In this document: one piece after another, positions 57,401 through 64,000 of the stretch
Layout: every line of letters starts with the position of its first letter
Position numbering within the stretch: the stretch's first letter is position 1
Source of the DNA: Actinophytocola algeriensis
GTDB taxonomy: Bacteria > Actinomycetota > Actinomycetes > Mycobacteriales > Pseudonocardiaceae
DNA: 64,000 nt
Reading direction: 5' to 3'
Assembly (NCBI RefSeq): GCF_014203735.1
Contig: NZ_JACHJQ010000002.1
Span: 1,239,224 to 1,303,223, forward strand
Program-made: the position numbers and the translations under genes
The notes under the pieces: model-generated
What the model saw: only the letters and a program-made list of their open reading frames with translations
The model's database searches: none
What the model was told of the DNA's origin: nothing

Positions 57401-60400
57401 ATCTCGGCGAAGACCGTGCGCAGCACTTCGTGGCGGGTGACCACATCACCGATGGCGGCCCGCAGTGCCGCGACGTCGACACGACCGCGCAGGCGGGTCG
57501 TCACCGGCACGTTGTAGGTGGCGGTCGCCCCCTCCAGGCGGTGCAGGAACCACAACCGGCGCTGCGCGAACGACAACGGCAGCGGCTCCGGTGGGTCCGC
57601 GACCGCGCGCAGCGGCGGGCGGACGGCGCCGGACACCAGGTGCGGCTCCAACGTGGCGACCGTGGCGTTCTCGAACAGCAGCCGGACACCCAACTCCACG
57701 TTCAGCGTCGACCGGATCCGGTTCACCAGCCGCGTCGCCAGCAGGGAATGCCCGCCCATGACGAAGAAGTTGTCGTCCACACCGACCCCAGGCAGGCCGA
57801 GCACGGCGGCGAACAGCTGGCACAGCACCTCCTGCCGCGCCGTGCGGGGCTTGCCGCTGCCCGCCCCCGTGCCGTACGCCGGCGCTGGCAACGCCCGCCA
57901 GTCGAGCTTTCCGTTCGAGGTCAACGGCAACTCGTCCACCTGGACGAACGCCGACGGCACCATGTAGTCCGGCAGCCGCGCACCCAGTTCCCTGCGCAGC
58001 ACCGGCACGTCGACCGTCCCGTCGGCAGGCACCACGTACGCCACCAGCCGCTTGTCGCCGGGCTGGTCGGTCCGCACGACCACCGCGGCCTGCCGCACGC
58101 AGTCGACGGCGGCCAGCGCGGTCTCGATCTCGCCGAGCTCGATCCGGAAACCCCGCACCTTCACCTGGTTGTCGGAGCGGCCGACGAACACCAGCCTGCC
58201 GTCGGGCAACCACCGCACGACGTCCCCGGAGCGGTACATCACCGTGCCGGGCGGCCCGAACGGGCACGCGACCCAGCTCGCCGCGGTCAGTGCGGGCCTG
58301 CCGACGTAGCCGCGCCCCAGACCGGGGCCCGCCACGTACAGCTCGCCTGCCACGCCCACCGGTACCGGCCGCAGGAACTGGTCCAGCACGTAGAGATCGG
58401 TGTTGGCGACCGGCACGCCGAGCGTGACCGGCTCATCCGCGTGGAGCCAGGCACCGGTGCTGATGACCGTCGCCTCGCTCGGCCCGTAGGAGTTCACCAG
58501 CCGGTGGCCGGTCCCCCAGTTGTCGACCAGCCACTGCGGCACCTCCTCACCGGCCACGATGAGCATCGCGCTCGCCGGGAACGTCCCCGGCCGCAACGAG
58601 GCGAGCAGTGACGGCGTGACCGTGACGTGTGTGGTCCGGCGGATCAGCTCGGCGTCGGCGGTGTCGGCGGCGGTGAGCCGGTCCGGGTCGAAGGGGATCA
58701 CGGCGCCACCGGCCAGCAGCGCCATGAGGATCTCCCACGGCGAGCCGTCGAAGCCGATCGAGCAGATCTGCAGGACGCGGCTGCCCGGCCGGACCTCGAA
58801 GTCGTCGCGGAAGCGGTGCTGCAGCCGGGTGATGCCGCGGTGCGTGAGCACCGCACCCTTCGGGGTGCCGGTCGAGCCGGACGTGTAGATCACGTAGGCG
58901 CCGTTGTCCAGTGACAGCCGGGGCGGTGGGTTGTCCTCGGGCAGGCTCGCGATCTCGTGCCACAGAACGGCGCCCGCGCTCAGCCGTGGCGCGGCGGTGA
59001 CCGGCAGGTGGTCCTCGTCGTCGACGATGACCACGGCGGGCGCGGTCTCCTCGAGGATCCGCTGCTTGCGCGCGGTCGGGTAGGCGGGCTCGACCGGGAC
59101 GTAGCAGCCGCCCGCCTTCGCGACCGCCAGCATCACCGTGACGAGGTCCGGCGACCGGCGCATCGACACCGCGACGTGCACGTCCGGGCCGACACCGTGG
59201 CCGATGAGGTGATGCGCCAGCCGGTTGGCCATGGCGTTCAGCTCGCGGTAGGTCACGTCCCGCCCGGCGACGACCGCGACCTCGTCCGGGTGCTCGCGCA
59301 CCTGCTGTTCGAAGAGGGCGGGCAGGGTCTCTTGCGGCACGCGTGGCGTGGCGGCGTTGAACTCGTCGAGCACGCGAGTGCGCTCGGCCTCGCCGAGGAT
59401 CTCGACCGAGGACAGCGGCAGGTCCGGCGCGGCGGCGACCTGGGTCAGCAACCGCACCAGGCGGTGTCCCACAGTCTCGGCGCCGGCCCTGGTGAACAGG
59501 TCCTCCGCGTAGGTGACCTTCAGCTGCAGGTCGCCGTCGGCACGGACGACGAACCCGAAGAACAGGTCGAACTTCGCGGTGTCGAACGGCGGCTGCTCGG
59601 CGACGCCGTTGAGGCCGGTCAACGCCAGCACGTCCCCACGGTCGACGGTCATGGCCATCTGGAAGAGCGGGTGCCTGGCGAGCGACCGCGTGGGATGGAG
59701 GTGTTCGACGAGGCGCTCGAACGGCAGGTCCTGGTGGTCGAACGCGGCCAGGTCGGCGTCCCTGGTCCGGTCGACCAGCTCGGCGAACGTGGGGTTGCCC
59801 TCGGTGTTGTTCCGCAGTACCAGCGAGTTCACGAAGAACCCGACCATGTCGTCGAGCGCCTCGTCGGCGCGGCCGGAGACCACGGTCCCCAACGGGATGT
59901 CGCTGCCGCAGCCGAGCCGGGTCAGCAACGCCGCGGTCGCCGCCTGCACCACCATGAACAGCGTCGCGTCGTGCGTACGGGCCAGGTCGACGAGTGCGGC
60001 GTGAATCGCGGCGTCGATGGTCAAGTCCACCCTGCCCGCGCGGTACGACGCGTGCGCCGGGCGCGGGAAGTCCGTCGGGAGCGCCAGTTCCTCCGGCAGC
60101 CCGTCCAGCGCCGTGCGCCAGTACCGGAGCTGCCTGCTGATCTCGCTGTCCGGGTCGTCCTCCGCGCCCAGCAGTTCCCGCTGCCACAACGTGTAGTCCT
60201 GGTACTGCACCGGAAGCGGCTCCCACTCGGGGGCGCCGCCTGCACAGCGGGCGACATACGCCGTCGACAGATCACGGCTCAACGGACCCATGGACGCGCC
60301 GTCGCCCGCGATGTGGTGCAGCGTCAACACCAGCACGTGCTCGCGTTCCCCCACACTGAACAACCGCGCCGACAGCGGCGGCTCGGCCGCCAGGTCGAAC

Positions 60401-60702
60401 ACCCGCGAGGACGCGGCCAGCACCGCCGCGTCCAGCTCCGCGGCGTCCACCACCTGGTGCGCGAAGTCGATCCGCACCTCGTCGACCGGGATCACCAGCT
60501 GCACCGGCTCGCCGTCGGCTTCGACGTACACGGTGCGCAGCACCTCGTGCCTGGCCACCACGTCAGCGATGGCCGCCGACAGCGCGGCCACGTCCATCGC
60601 GTCGTGAATCCGGGTGATCACCGGGATGTTGTAGGTGGCCGATGGTCCTTCCAGCCGGTGCAGGAACCACAGGCGGCGCTGCGAAAACGACAACGGGATC
60701 AT
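54427..60702 (-). CDS. NRPS, two modules C-A-T-C-A-T
   Basis: This is a 2091-aa protein. Module 1: C (1-430; [16 protein letters not shown]), A (about 455-955; [16 protein letters not shown]) and T ([15 protein letters not shown], about 978). Module 2: C (about 1045-1470; [16 protein letters not shown]), A (about 1500-2000; [14 protein letters not shown]) and T ([15 protein letters not shown], about 2027). No epimerisation or terminal domain is present. Hand-aligned codes are about D-G-W-T-I-A-S-V-I-K for A1 and D-A-W-S-T-G-T-L-C-K for A2. A2 also shows [18 protein letters not shown] and [11 protein letters not shown], typical of Hpg/Dpg-type A domains, so it is my candidate for Dpg. A leading C domain implies acylation or an upstream donor. 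It starts inside the hpgT stop (ATGA). Confidence 0.94.
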   Translation of the reverse strand: MIPLSFSQRRLWFLHRLEGPSATYNIPVITRIHDAMDVAALSAAIADVVARHEVLRTVYVEADGEPVQLVIPVDEVRIDFAHQVVDAAELDAAVLAASSRVFDLAAEPPLSARLFSVGEREHVLVLTLHHIAGDGASMGPLSRDLSTAYVARCAGGAPEWEPLPVQYQDYTLWQRELLGAEDDPDSEISRQLRYWRTALDGLPEELALPTDFPRPAHASYRAGRVDLTIDAAIHAALVDLARTHDATLFMVVQAATAALLTRLGCGSDIPLGTVVSGRADEALDDMVGFFVNSLVLRNNTEGNPTFAELVDRTRDADLAAFDHQDLPFERLVEHLHPTRSLARHPLFQMAMTVDRGDVLALTGLNGVAEQPPFDTAKFDLFFGFVVRADGDLQLKVTYAEDLFTRAGAETVGHRLVRLLTQVAAAPDLPLSSVEILGEAERTRVLDEFNAATPRVPQETLPALFEQQVREHPDEVAVVAGRDVTYRELNAMANRLAHHLIGHGVGPDVHVAVSMRRSPDLVTVMLAVAKAGGCYVPVEPAYPTARKQRILEETAPAVVIVDDEDHLPVTAAPRLSAGAVLWHEIASLPEDNPPPRLSLDNGAYVIYTSGSTGTPKGAVLTHRGITRLQHRFRDDFEVRPGSRVLQICSIGFDGSPWEILMALLAGGAVIPFDPDRLTAADTADAELIRRTTHVTVTPSLLASLRPGTFPASAMLIVAGEEVPQWLVDNWGTGHRLVNSYGPSEATVISTGAWLHADEPVTLGVPVANTDLYVLDQFLRPVPVGVAGELYVAGPGLGRGYVGRPALTAASWVACPFGPPGTVMYRSGDVVRWLPDGRLVFVGRSDNQVKVRGFRIELGEIETALAAVDCVRQAAVVVRTDQPGDKRLVAYVVPADGTVDVPVLRRELGARLPDYMVPSAFVQVDELPLTSNGKLDWRALPAPAYGTGAGSGKPRTARQEVLCQLFAAVLGLPGVGVDDNFFVMGGHSLLATRLVNRIRSTLNVELGVRLLFENATVATLEPHLVSGAVRPPLRAVADPPEPLPLSFAQRRLWFLHRLEGATATYNVPVTTRLRGRVDVAALRAAIGDVVTRHEVLRTVFAEIDGEPAQRIIPAAMASVDFAHETVSPDALEPAVTAASARAFDLAADLPLAVRLFSVSDEEHLLVLTLHHIAGDGVSMGPLSRDLSTAYAARRAGAAPVWAALPVQYRDYTLWQRELLGEEDDPDGEISRQLRYWSTALAGLPEELALPTDFPRPAQASYRAGRVDVSVDAATHAKLRALARANDATSFMVVQAAIAALLTRMGCGTDIPLGTVVAGRADDVLDDLVGFFVNSLVLRNDTSGNPTFAELLCRVRDADLTALDHQDLPFERLVEHLRPARSLARHPLFQVALSRADRAPSSFPLAGLDAEAEPTRLNIVKFDLDITVSDEPVDADLAISIGYATDLFTHETAELLGTRLARILALAAADPATRLGRFDILTDAERRLLTEADDTPATEPGTVVAAFDAAVARSPHAVAVTDGTTELSYVELQERAERLARVLRAAGVGAETTVPVLMERSSDLIVAFLATLKAGGAYLPISAAYPLARMRSVDADSGSPVLFVDKAFADHELAVAAARAGRHVLTCDHVIDDEPGPLPVVRPGQLCYVMYTSGSTGEPKGIQITHQGVVDLILDPAWAMGPGDRVLLHSPHAFDATTWEIWGPLLAGGTVVVAPPGDLDVMTLRSLVRTRDVTRLSLTAGLFRVIADDLVDVFGDLTEVTTGGDVISASAVEHTLRNCPDTIVRTTYGPTEMTLCVTQYPWRAGEEVGPTVPLGHPMRGTRRYVLDEFLQPVPRGVAGELYLAGAGMARGYVGRPGLTAERFVACPFGRPGELMYRTGDMVRHDSAGRLLFLGRSDDQVKVRGFRVELGEIESALSASAEVRQAAVLAHTDQSGEKRLVAYVVPSTVDVARLRGELAARLPDYMMPAAFVPVDALPLTANGKLDRDALPAPVYRTGGGARPENPRQETLCGLFADVLGLPEFGVADNFFDAGGHSLLATRLVNRIRSTLGVEMSVRLLFENPTVATLEPNLLTVRSARPALRRRSTEPTSKGK

Positions 60703-62012
60703 GCTTGGCCACTCTCTTTCACGAAGCCGGTCAGCCGTTTCATACCTTCGGTGATCTCCGCGGGGCTGAGGTGGCTGAACGACAGCCGGATCCGCGGCCG
60801 GGCACGCCCGTCGCCGTGGAAGTGGTGAATGGGCGTCCACAGCACGCCGTGGTCGCGTGCGGACCGTTCCAGCTCCTCGTCCCCGGCCACGAACGGCACG
60901 TTCAGCACGATGAAGAACCCGCCGCCGGGGTCGTTCCAGGTGACCTCGGGTGTCGTCCCCTCGGGAAACGCCTCGGCCAGCCCGGCACGCAGCATCCGCA
61001 GGTTGCGCAGGCAGGCGTCGACCTCACGTTTGTTGGCGGCCCGGATGCTGAACCCGTGGTCCAGCAGCTTCCCGGCGATCACCGCCTGCCCGATGGGCGC
61101 GGTGTTGACCGTCAGGACGCTCTTCAGCTTGGCCAGCTGGTCGGCGAGCGACTCGGTGCGCGCGCCGACGGTGACCGGCTGGTCCGCGACGGCGAACCCG
61201 ACCCGCGCGCCGGGGAACACCGTCTTCGCGAAGGAGCAGACGTACACCACCCGGCAGGAGGTGTCGAGCGCCTTCAGCGTCGGCACGCGTTCCTGGTCGC
61301 CAGTGAACAGGCTGTACGGGTTGTCTTCGATCAGCAGGATCTGCTCGTCCTCGGCGATCCGCAGCAACTCCCGCCGGGTGGCGAGCGACATGCTCAGCCC
61401 GGTCGGGTTGGCGAAGTCGGTGTTGAGGTACAGCACGCACGGGCGCGCGCCGGCAGCACGCGCCGTGTGGATCGCGGTGCGCAGCTCGGCCAGGTCGATG
61501 CCGTCGGCGGTGCTCGGCACCGGAATGGCCCGCATATCCGCGAGCCGCGCGGCGCCGGTGAAGCCGACATACGCTGGCCGCACGTAGAACGCGACGTCGT
61601 CGGCCGTACGGCGAAGCGCCCGCAGCACGAGGTAGATCGCCTCCTGGGCGCCGACGGTCACCACGATCGACTCCGGATCGACGTCGATGCCCTCGTCGAC
61701 GAGCAGCATCCTGGCGATGAGGTCGTGGATGATGCCCTTGGTGCGGCCGTACTGGAGCAGTGTCCGGCGCACCCGCACCTCGTCGCCGCCGCATTGCCGC
61801 ATCAGGTGCGCGACATACGTGTCCACGTAGTGGTGGACCAGGTCGGTGGAGAAGAACTCGTCGTAGGGCCTGCCCGCCGCGAACGAGATGGCGTCGGGAA
61901 AGCGCAACGCGATCTCGTTGAGGAAATTCATCACGTCCGCGTCGGCCGAGCCGACGAACGAGCACAGGTCGTCGACGGCCAGCGGGGGAACGATTCCGGT
62001 CACCGAGGTCAT
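60699..62012 (-). CDS. hpgT: HpgT/PgaT-type arylglycine aminotransferase
   Basis: This 437-aa fold-type I PLP enzyme has [40 protein letters not shown] and the PLP-Lys region [40 protein letters not shown] matches aminotransferases of the Hpg/Dpg pathway. It converts 3,5-dihydroxyphenylglyoxylate (from DpgC) to L-Dpg, and in relatives also 4-hydroxyphenylglyoxylate to Hpg. The start overlaps the mbtH stop by one base (TGATG). With DpgA-D it completes Dpg synthesis. Confidence 0.93.
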   Translation of the reverse strand: MTSVTGIVPPLAVDDLCSFVGSADADVMNFLNEIALRFPDAISFAAGRPYDEFFSTDLVHHYVDTYVAHLMRQCGGDEVRVRRTLLQYGRTKGIIHDLIARMLLVDEGIDVDPESIVVTVGAQEAIYLVLRALRRTADDVAFYVRPAYVGFTGAARLADMRAIPVPSTADGIDLAELRTAIHTARAAGARPCVLYLNTDFANPTGLSMSLATRRELLRIAEDEQILLIEDNPYSLFTGDQERVPTLKALDTSCRVVYVCSFAKTVFPGARVGFAVADQPVTVGARTESLADQLAKLKSVLTVNTAPIGQAVIAGKLLDHGFSIRAANKREVDACLRNLRMLRAGLAEAFPEGTTPEVTWNDPGGGFFIVLNVPFVAGDEELERSARDHGVLWTPIHHFHGDGRARPRIRLSFSHLSPAEITEGMKRLTGFVKESGQA

Positions 62013-62221
62013 CAACCCGCCCGCATCGCGGCGATCAGGCTGTCCGGCCGCATGTCCACCCAGTTCGTTTCGACGTATTCGACACAGGCCGCACGCGGTG
62101 AATCGGGCAGCCGCACCGTCCAGCCGGCGGGCACCTCGGCGAATGACGGCCAGACGCAGTGCTGACCCTCGTCGTTCACCAGGACCTGGAAACTGCCATT
62201 CTCGTCGTCGAACGGATTCAT
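62012..62221 (-). CDS. mbtH: MbtH-like NRPS accessory protein
   Basis: This 69-aa protein has NPFDDENGSFQVLVNDEGQH, the family core NxEGQxxxWP as NDEGQHCVWPSFAEVP, and YVETNWVDMRPDSL. MbtH proteins bind A domains and aid their folding and activity. GGGGAGGA lies 7 nt before ATG 62221; an extended frame upstream is not family-like. As the first gene of the operon it ensures co-production with the NRPSs. Confidence 0.95.
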   Translation of the reverse strand: MNPFDDENGSFQVLVNDEGQHCVWPSFAEVPAGWTVRLPDSPRAACVEYVETNWVDMRPDSLIAAMRAG

Positions 62222-62501
62222 CACGAATCCTCCCCGATAGTTGGATTTCACTGGCTGCTCGCCACGGTGACGGCGAGGCCGCGAAAAATCGGCCTCCAAC
62301 ATCCGTTCCAGCGTTTCTCCAGCCGTTGTCATGTGTACCCGAGGTGTCGTAACGGAACCAGGGTTCTGTCACGAACTGGACAGCGATCAGCCGGAAGTCG
62401 CCCCGGTCCGGACGAGGCATCGTCAATGAAAAAGTGAGCGCCCGACCGCATGCTGGCCAGTACTCCGCAACCGACGACCGTGAAACTGGGGAGATCGAGA
62501 T
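62222..62501. promoter_or_regulatory. Divergent promoter region: NRPS operon and LuxR-type regulator
   Basis: This 280-nt gap lies between mbtH (minus, 62221) and the regulator (plus, 62502). Both transcripts must start here, as no other promoter-sized gap exists in the 19-kb operon until dpgA. I did not find a clear inverted repeat of StrR type. Confidence 0.6.
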
Positions 62502-63197
62502 ATGCCAGCATCGGGGAACGACGCACCGCCTTATGGCGATAGTCGATTAGTCCAGAAGGCGTATCTGGTCGCCGACATTCGCGGGATGGAACTGATCGAA
62601 AAGATTACTTCCGACCAGGCGCCGGGCACCGCGATCGCCAGGGCCTCCTGCGCGTCGTGGGCGGACTGCGAATCGCTCGGCATCGTCGACACGCTGCACC
62701 GCGACATCCTGCACATCGGCCACCGGCTGCAGTTGTTGCTGCACCGGTCGGTACTCGCCACCGCGACCCACCCCCGGCTCACCCGGCTCGGCGCGCTGGG
62801 CGCGGAGGTGCGCGTCACCCACCGGAGCCTGCCTGACATGCTCGTCTTCGGCGCCGAGGTCTTCGCCGTCGCGCACCACGACCGCGGTCAGGAGCGACGC
62901 CAGGTCGTCCACATCCACAGCCAGGAACTCAGCACGGGCCTTCTCCACCTGTTCGGCGGATTGTGGGACCACGCGGAGGACATCGCGTCCGCCCGGCGGG
63001 CAGAGGACAGCATTCAGGCGATCGTGCTCTCCTATCTCTACGCCGGCACCCTCGACGACGCGGCGGCCCGCGAAATGGGCATCTCGGTACGCACCTATCG
63101 CCGCTACGTGGCGAAAGTCCTGCGCGACCTCAACGTCACCTCCAGGTTTCAGGCCGGGGCCAAGGCAGCCAACCTCAAACTGCTGTCCGGTTTATGA
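62502..63197 (+). CDS. LuxR-type HTH pathway regulator with an early TTA codon
   Basis: In this 231-aa protein, the C-terminus AGTLDDAAAREMGISVRTYR, RYVAKVLRDLNVTSRFQAGA is a LuxR/GerE-like HTH. The N-terminal part (HIGHRLQLLLHRSVLATATH; LPDMLVFGAEVFAVAHHDRG) resembles the effector part of TrmB/LuxR-type regulators in antibiotic clusters. The ATG has GGGGAGATCGAGAT upstream. Codon 16 is TTA (62547-62549), the codon read by the bldA tRNA in streptomycete-type development. It is divergent from mbtH and is probably the cluster-situated activator; no StrR-type regulator is present. Confidence 0.85.
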   Translation: MPASGNDAPPYGDSRLVQKAYLVADIRGMELIEKITSDQAPGTAIARASCASWADCESLGIVDTLHRDILHIGHRLQLLLHRSVLATATHPRLTRLGALGAEVRVTHRSLPDMLVFGAEVFAVAHHDRGQERRQVVHIHSQELSTGLLHLFGGLWDHAEDIASARRAEDSIQAIVLSYLYAGTLDDAAAREMGISVRTYRRYVAKVLRDLNVTSRFQAGAKAANLKLLSGL

Positions 63198-63296
63198 CAG
63201 CACTGTTCCCCCGACAATCTTGCCGACCGCCGCGTGCCGTGCCTAGCATGGTGAACCGTCGGCCGAGATCCCAGGCAATTTTCCATCGGGGGTTTG

Positions 63297-64000
63297 ATGA
63301 CGGCACGAATCCAGGCTCTTGACAAACACACCGACGTGTTGCGCCTGCATGCCAGCGAGAATGTTTACGGCGCGAGTTCCTTCGTGCTCGAAGCGGTTGC
63401 CGAGGAACTGTCGAATCTTCACCGGTACCCCGACAGCGAGGGCACCGAACTCGTGCACGCGATCGCCGGTTTTCACGGTGTCGCCCCGGAACGGGTCAGC
63501 ATCGGCAACGGCGTGGACGAGATCATCCTGCTACTGGTACTCGCGCTCGCTGACGGCACCAGGGCCGCCCTGACCACCGACGCGACTTTCCCCAGCTACC
63601 GGGAAAGCATGCGTGCCACCGGGCAGCCGTACACGACCTGCGCCCTGCGCGACTACCGCGTCCCGGTCGACGACCTCGCGGCACGGCTGCGCGACGGCGC
63701 GCCGTTCGCCTTCGTGTGCACGCCGCACAACCCGACCGGCGGCGTCCTCGACGAGGCGGCGATCACGACGCTGCACCAGGCCGCGATCGCGGGCGGCGGC
63801 GTGCTGATCGTCGACGAGGCGTACGGCGAGTTCGCGGCCGCGGGCTTCGCATCGTCCCTGCCTGCCGCCGCCACCGGCCGGAACATCTGTGTCATGAAGA
63901 CCTTCTCCAAGGCGTACGGTCTCGCAGGCCTGCGGGTGGGTTATGTGGTTGGCGATCCCGCCGTCATCGCCAAGGTCAACCGGCTCCACCCCGCGGTGCC
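63297..64000 (+). CDS. HisC-like class I/II aminotransferase (3' end outside window)
   Basis: Starting at ATG 63297 the sequence reads LRLHASENVYGASSFVLEAV, RYPDSEGTELVHAIAGFHGV, FVCTPHNPTGGVLDEAAITT, VLIVDEAYGEFAAAGFASSL and the PLP-Lys block CVMKTFSKAYGLAGLRVGYV. This is a histidinol-phosphate aminotransferase-like enzyme, open to the right edge. Such genes in peptide clusters transaminate unusual 2-oxoacids. Its place next to the NRPS regulator suggests it supplies another residue. GGGGG precedes the start. Confidence 0.88.
   Translation, partial: MTARIQALDKHTDVLRLHASENVYGASSFVLEAVAEELSNLHRYPDSEGTELVHAIAGFHGVAPERVSIGNGVDEIILLLVLALADGTRAALTTDATFPSYRESMRATGQPYTTCALRDYRVPVDDLAARLRDGAPFAFVCTPHNPTGGVLDEAAITTLHQAAIAGGGVLIVDEAYGEFAAAGFASSLPAAATGRNICVMKTFSKAYGLAGLRVGYVVGDPAVIAKVNRLHPAV

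Noticed and set aside
56164-58611. An 815-aa plus-strand open frame, and similar long frames at 58957-60828 and 51493-53643
   Set aside because: All are antisense to NRPS domains, have repetitive Arg/Gln/Gly composition and show no recognisable motif.
43358-62221. A vancomycin-type glycopeptide antibiotic cluster
   Set aside because: The Dpg genes alone suggested it. There are only three modules in the window, with no X or E domains, no Oxy P450s, no halogenase, no StrR regulator and no Van genes.

Overview
This window is high-GC DNA from an actinomycete, most likely a member of the Pseudonocardiales (Amycolatopsis/Saccharothrix-like). Supporting signs are frequent GTG starts, 4-bp ATGA/GTGA gene overlaps, an XRE-nSTAND1-WD40 protein, SARP and ANTAR regulators, DUF2795 and DUF3099 proteins, an actinobacterial-type qcrCAB set and a dpgABCD/hpgT/mbtH NRPS operon. 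No rRNA, tRNA, CRISPR array or phage module was seen.

Layout. (1) 1-2690: a partial nSTAND/WD40 regulator, diverging across repeated TTGTGCAC sites from a small secreted protein with its own terminator. (2) 2726-4213: an insertion sequence whose transposase is broken by an internal deletion and frameshift; its right end touches the next gene. (3) 4216-16629: an apparently unreported SARP-controlled biosynthetic locus. One minus-strand operon encodes a radical-SAM enzyme, a pyruvoyl AdoMet decarboxylase-like protein, an alanine-dehydrogenase/PNT-like enzyme, two SAM methyltransferase-like proteins and a Baeyer-Villiger-type flavin monooxygenase. A plus-strand pair encodes a SARP regulator and a glutamine-dependent asparagine-synthase-like amidotransferase. 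A second minus-strand pair encodes a glycine-betaine-monooxygenase-like Rieske oxygenase and an MFS exporter. A 33-bp motif (28/33 identical) precedes both minus-strand operons and ties them into one regulon.

(4) 17-43 kb: a mixture of intact housekeeping or stress genes and many gene relics. Intact genes include an alpha/beta hydrolase, an amidohydrolase, RecQ, a GAF-ANTAR protein, a hemerythrin/ferritin-like operon, qcrCAB with DUF3099, and an erythromycin-esterase-family protein. Relics include a GT2, two CYP152-type P450s, an anti-sigma ATPase, a frameshifted STAS protein, a kinase joined to a KatG tail, a HemK-like methyltransferase, an SDR, a Wadjet JetB fragment, and a TPR regulator fused to a solute-binding-protein tail. 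This looks like a zone of repeated insertion, deletion and decay.

(5) 43358-64000: an NRPS gene cluster. A tightly overlapping minus-strand operon reads mbtH, hpgT, NRPS (C-A-T-C-A-T), a stand-alone OvoA-C-terminal-type methyltransferase, NRPS (C-A-T-TE), dpgA, dpgB, dpgC, dpgD, an MFS exporter and a GT1 glycosyltransferase. A divergent LuxR-type regulator carries an early TTA codon, and a HisC-like aminotransferase runs off the right edge. DpgA-D plus HpgT are a complete route to 3,5-dihydroxyphenylglycine. The operon therefore suggests a short (about three-residue), Dpg-containing, methylated and glycosylated peptide. It has none of the P450 cross-linking genes, halogenase or X-domain of glycopeptide antibiotics, at least inside the window.
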